DNA of 37,958 bases from Zoogloea sp. (GTDB taxonomy: Bacteria > Pseudomonadota > Gammaproteobacteria > Burkholderiales > Rhodocyclaceae): NCBI GenBank assembly GCA_023150095.1, contig JAKLLO010000027.1:1-37958 (forward strand), written 5' to 3'. Positions 35,029 to 37,958 of this stretch are shown here, piece by piece (position 1 is the first letter of the stretch; every line of letters starts with the position of its first letter). A program made the translations under genes and the position numbers. The notes beneath the pieces were generated by a model. The model saw nothing but the letters and a program-made list of their open reading frames with translations, did no database searches and was not told the DNA's origin.

Positions 35029-35469
35029 ATGAAACCACGTCACAAACGCTTCGCCATCATCGTGGGCGGTGTCGCCGCCCTCGGCATCGCCGCGGCCCTC
35101 GTGCTCAACGCCTTCCAGAGCAATCTGGTGTTCTTCTTCACGCCCACCCAGGTCGCCAGCGGCGAGGCCCCCAAGGGCCGCGCCTTCCGCGTCGGCGGGC
35201 TGGTGAAGGAGGGCAGCCTCCAGCGCACCGACATCACCGCCCGCTTCGTGGTCACCGACACCGCCAAGGAAATCCCGGTCACCTACAAGGGCATCCTGCC
35301 GGACCTCTTCTCCGAGGGCAAAGGCGTGGTCGCCCAGGGCAGCCTGGGGCCGGACGGCCTGTTCACCGCCACCGAAGTGCTCGCCAAGCACGACGAGAAC
35401 TACATGCCGCCCGAAGCCAAGGCCGCAGTGGATAAAGCCCACGAGGCATCGCGGACTTTGAAACAGTGA
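35029..35469 (+). CDS. ccmE: Heme chaperone CcmE
   Basis: CcmE is a membrane-anchored periplasmic chaperone that binds heme covalently and passes it to CcmF/H. The 146-residue protein has an N-terminal anchor (about 8-28), a beta-barrel domain with [11 protein letters not shown] and [11 protein letters not shown], and the heme-binding H121-x3-Y125 motif in KHDENYMP. It starts 1 base after the ccmD stop. It is followed by a 123-base gap before ccmF. Confidence 0.96.
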   Translation: MKPRHKRFAIIVGGVAALGIAAALVLNAFQSNLVFFFTPTQVASGEAPKGRAFRVGGLVKEGSLQRTDITARFVVTDTAKEIPVTYKGILPDLFSEGKGVVAQGSLGPDGLFTATEVLAKHDENYMPPEAKAAVDKAHEASRTLKQ

Positions 35470-35582
35470 AGCGTGAAGGGTAAGGCGTGAGGGGGCCTTG
35501 ATCCGGCCCCGCGCGCTCCCGGTCGCCAGCGCAAAAGCACCGTCAAAGGCCCACTCCCCACGCCCCACTCCCTCCTTCCCAG
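35464..35582 (+). repeat. Imperfect purine/pyrimidine inverted repeat between ccmE and ccmF
   Basis: The left arm (about 35466-35497) is purine-rich, with GTGAAG/GTGAGG units. The right arm (about 35549-35582) is pyrimidine-rich, and its complement reads as similar GGGAGTGGGG units. The arms can pair imperfectly. A smaller perfect stem GGGGCC (35492-35497) with GGCCCC (35505-35510) lies inside. The right arm resembles the leader at 18598-18642, so this may be a dispersed repeat. The AGGAAG at 35581-35586 serves as the ccmF ribosome-binding site. Confidence 0.45.
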
Positions 35583-35592
35583 GAAGCCCCCC

Positions 35593-37545
35593 ATGATCCC
35601 CGAAATCGGAACCTTCGCCCTCGTCCTGGCATTGCTGGTGGCCCTCGTGCAGGGCACCCTGCCCCTCGTCGGCGCCCAGCGCGGCGTGACGGCCTGGGTG
35701 CAGCTGGCGCGTCCCGCGTCGGCCACCCTGTTCCTGCTCATCGCGGTGGCCTTCAGCTGCCTCACCGCGAGCTTCATCAACAACGATTTCTCGGTGCTGT
35801 ACGTGGCGCAGCATTCCAACTCGCGCCTGCCGATCGAATACCGCATCGCCGGCGTGTGGGGCGGCCACGAGGGCTCGCTGCTGCTGTGGGTGATGATGCT
35901 GTCCCTGTGGGCGCTGGCCGTCGCGGCCTTCTCCCGCAGCCTGCCGGACGACATGGTGGCGCGGGTCGAGGGGGTGCTGGGCCTGGTCGCCGCCGGCTTC
36001 ATCCTGTTCATCCTCACCACCTCCAGCCCCTTCGAGCGCCTCTTGCCCGGCGCCGACGACGGCCGTGACCTCAACCCGCTGCTGCAGGACCCGGGCCTGA
36101 TCTTCCACCCGCCGATGCTCTACATGGGCTACGTGGGCTTCTCGGTGGCCTTCGCCTTCGCCATCGCGGCGCTGCTGTCGGGCCGGCTGGATGCCGCCTG
36201 GGCGCGCTGGTCGCGGCCGTGGACCACCGCCGCGTGGGTCTTCCTCACCCTGGGCATCGGCCTGGGCTCGATCTGGGCCTACTACGAGCTGGGCTGGGGT
36301 GGCTGGTGGTTCTGGGATCCGGTCGAGAACGCCTCGTTCATGCCCTGGCTGGTGGGCACCGCGCTGATCCATTCGCTGGCCGTCACCGAAAAGCGCGGCA
36401 GCTTCAAGAACTGGACGGTGCTGCTCGCCATCGGCGCGTTTTCCCTGTCGCTGCTGGGCACCTTCCTGGTCCGCTCCGGCGTGCTCAGTTCAGTGCACGC
36501 CTTCGCCACCGACCCCAAGCGCGGGGTGTTCATCCTGTTGTTCCTGGCGGTGGTGATCGGCTCGTCCCTCACCCTGTTCGCCTGGCGCGCGCCCAAGGTC
36601 AGCCTCGGCGGCGCCTTCGCGCTGGTGTCGCGGGAGACCATGCTGCTGATCAACAACCTGCTGCTCCTGTGCGCCGCCGGTGCGGTGCTGCTGGGCACGC
36701 TCTACCCGCTGGTGATCGACGCCCTCAACCTGGGCAAGCTGTCGGTCGGCCCCCCGTATTTCAACGCGGTGTTCGCGCCGTTGATGGTGCCGGTGCTGTT
36801 CCTGATGGCAGTCGGCCCCGTTGCGCGCTGGAAGCAGGCCAATCTCGCCGACATCATCCGCCCGCTGAAGGCCGCCTTCGCGCTGGCGGTGGTGGCCGGC
36901 GTAGGCCTTCCCTTCGTAACCGGCCAATGGAACGCCGGCGTGGCGCTGGGCATCGGCCTGGCGATCTGGATCATTGGTTCGTCGGTGCTGCAGATCCTCG
37001 CCCGGGCCAAGTCGGGCATGCCGCCGCGGTCCTTCTGGGGCATGCACCTGGCTCACGTGGGCATCGCGGTCACCGTGGTCGGCATCGTGATGGTCAAGCA
37101 CTACGAAACCGAGCGCGACGTGCGCATGGCCCCGGGCGACACCGTCGCCGCCGGCGGCTACACGATCCGCTTCCTGGGCGTGGAAGGCGTGCCCGGCCCC
37201 AACTACAACGCCGCCCGCGGCAACCTGGAGCTCCTCAAGGACGGCCAGCTGGTGATGCCGCTGCACCCCGAGAAGCGCAAATACCTCTCCTCCGCGATGC
37301 CGATGACCGAAGCCTTCATCGATCCGGGCCTCACCCGCGACATCTACGTCTCGCTGGGTGATCCGCTCGAAGGCGACGACGGCGCGTGGAGCGTGCGCGT
37401 GTACTACAAGCCCTTCGTCAGCTGGATCTGGGCCGGCGCCGTGCTGATGGCCCTCGGCGGCATCTTCGCCGCCAGCGACCGCCGCTACCGCCTCAAGTCG
37501 GCCAGCCGCGCCGCCACCCAGCTCGCCCCCGGAGCCGCATCGTGA
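35593..37545 (+). CDS. ccmF: Cytochrome c heme lyase subunit CcmF
   Basis: CcmF, with CcmH, attaches heme to apocytochrome c in the periplasm. The 650-residue protein has about 14 or 15 membrane helices and the tryptophan-rich motif GGWWFWDPVENASFMPWL (W238-W239-F240-W241-D242), followed by histidines that ligate heme. A large periplasmic domain sits near the C-terminus. Length is typical. AGGAAG lies 6 bases before the ATG. The stop overlaps the GTG of ccmG (GTGA). Confidence 0.97.
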   Translation: MIPEIGTFALVLALLVALVQGTLPLVGAQRGVTAWVQLARPASATLFLLIAVAFSCLTASFINNDFSVLYVAQHSNSRLPIEYRIAGVWGGHEGSLLLWVMMLSLWALAVAAFSRSLPDDMVARVEGVLGLVAAGFILFILTTSSPFERLLPGADDGRDLNPLLQDPGLIFHPPMLYMGYVGFSVAFAFAIAALLSGRLDAAWARWSRPWTTAAWVFLTLGIGLGSIWAYYELGWGGWWFWDPVENASFMPWLVGTALIHSLAVTEKRGSFKNWTVLLAIGAFSLSLLGTFLVRSGVLSSVHAFATDPKRGVFILLFLAVVIGSSLTLFAWRAPKVSLGGAFALVSRETMLLINNLLLLCAAGAVLLGTLYPLVIDALNLGKLSVGPPYFNAVFAPLMVPVLFLMAVGPVARWKQANLADIIRPLKAAFALAVVAGVGLPFVTGQWNAGVALGIGLAIWIIGSSVLQILARAKSGMPPRSFWGMHLAHVGIAVTVVGIVMVKHYETERDVRMAPGDTVAAGGYTIRFLGVEGVPGPNYNAARGNLELLKDGQLVMPLHPEKRKYLSSAMPMTEAFIDPGLTRDIYVSLGDPLEGDDGAWSVRVYYKPFVSWIWAGAVLMALGGIFAASDRRYRLKSASRAATQLAPGAAS

Positions 37546-37958
37546 AACGTTTCCTGATCCCCCTCGGCATCTTCCTGGTGCTGGTCGGCTTCCTCGCCGT
37601 CGGCCTCAACCGCGACCCGCACGAAGTCCCGTCGCCGCTGGTCGGCAAGCCGGCGCCGGAGTTCCGGCTCGCCACCCAGGCCGACCCGGCCAAGGAGTTC
37701 TCCCCCGCCGACATGCGCGGCCAGGTGTGGCTGCTCAACGTGTGGGCCTCGTGGTGCGTATCGTGCCGCGCCGAACACCCGCTGCTGGTGGCCTTCGCCA
37801 AGGATGGCCAGCTGCCGGTGGTCGGCCTCAACTACAAGGAAGTGCGCGGCGACGGCGGCATCGACGCCAAAAAGCTCGCCCCAGAGCAGGAGCTCGCCCT
37901 CACCCGCGAACGCACCGGCGCCTGGCTCGCCCAGCACGGCAACCCCTACCTGCTGTCG
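37542..37958 (+). CDS. ccmG: Thiol:disulfide interchange protein CcmG/DsbE, 5' part
   Basis: CcmG is a membrane-anchored periplasmic thioredoxin that keeps the CXXCH cysteines of apocytochrome c reduced. The visible 139 residues include an N-terminal anchor (FLIPLGIFLVLVGFLAVGL), the VGKPAPEF segment and the active site WASWCVSC (C72, C75). The start is GTG at 37542, overlapping the ccmF stop. The gene runs off the right edge; ccmH and related genes are expected beyond. Confidence 0.93.
   Translation, partial: MKRFLIPLGIFLVLVGFLAVGLNRDPHEVPSPLVGKPAPEFRLATQADPAKEFSPADMRGQVWLLNVWASWCVSCRAEHPLLVAFAKDGQLPVVGLNYKEVRGDGGIDAKKLAPEQELALTRERTGAWLAQHGNPYLLS

Noticed and set aside
33853-36372. An 839-codon minus-strand open frame across ccmB to ccmF
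   Set aside because: It crosses five certain genes and two gaps, with no family motifs and a composition typical of antisense frames.

Overview
The window is about 38 kb of GC-rich, gene-dense chromosome. Gene content and order point to a betaproteobacterium, most likely Rhodocyclales (the Azoarcus/Thauera/Zoogloea neighbourhood). This is an inference from prmA followed by a zinc-ribbon DUF3426 gene, a ubiC-ubiA pair, a system I ccm operon, an olsBA pair and a fused indolepyruvate oxidoreductase. I see no rRNA, tRNA, CRISPR array, insertion sequence, prophage or replication origin.

Layout. (1) 1-3566, plus strand: the 3' part of prmA, a zinc-ribbon/DUF3426 membrane protein, a PfkB-family kinase and a glycine-zipper lipoprotein, closed by a hairpin. 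(2) 3708-5218, plus strand: olsB and olsA for ornithine lipids. (3) 12681-5291, minus strand: a tight seven-gene run for a surface polysaccharide (UDP-glucuronate epimerase, GT2 glycosyltransferase, a secreted ATP-dependent DNA ligase, a sugar-nucleotide reductase/epimerase, a WbpL-like initiating transferase, a WbpM-like 4,6-dehydratase) ending in apaH. (4) 12851-14137, plus strand: waaA (Kdo transferase). (5) 15582-14144, minus strand: ubiC-ubiA. (6) 18298-15825, minus strand: ridA-recG, flanked on both sides by clusters of REP-like palindromes. (7) 18643-21376, plus strand: a D-lactate/glycolate-type FAD dehydrogenase and a chemoreceptor with a sigma-28 type promoter. (8) 24292-21382, minus strand: a DUF1800/DUF1501 pair. 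(9) 24477-28064, plus strand: a fused indolepyruvate:ferredoxin oxidoreductase. (10) 28716-28069, minus strand: a small unknown membrane protein. (11) 28812-32695, plus strand: a membrane-anchored methyltransferase, an orphan ParA-like ATPase and an Aer-type chemoreceptor with its own sigma-28 type promoter. (12) 32791-37958, plus strand: ccmABCDEFG for cytochrome c maturation, cut off inside ccmG.

How the genes work together. Regions 2, 3 and 4 build the envelope: ornithine lipids, an O-antigen or capsule-like polymer, and the lipid A-Kdo core. Regions 5, 7, 9 and 12 serve respiration: ubiquinone synthesis, a quinone- or cytochrome-linked dehydrogenase, a ferredoxin-linked 2-oxoacid oxidoreductase and c-type cytochromes. 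Two chemoreceptors carry flagellar-type promoters, and one has an Aer-like FAD-PAS domain, which suits a motile, respiratory, redox-seeking organism.

The most unusual points are the secreted DNA ligase embedded in the polysaccharide operon, the REP-like palindromes bracketing recG-ridA (including a perfect 26-bp inverted repeat), the matched sigma-28 promoters, the two-input Aer-like receptor, and an olsA whose reading frame appears to begin at a non-standard codon. I did not find an obviously new defence or mobile system.
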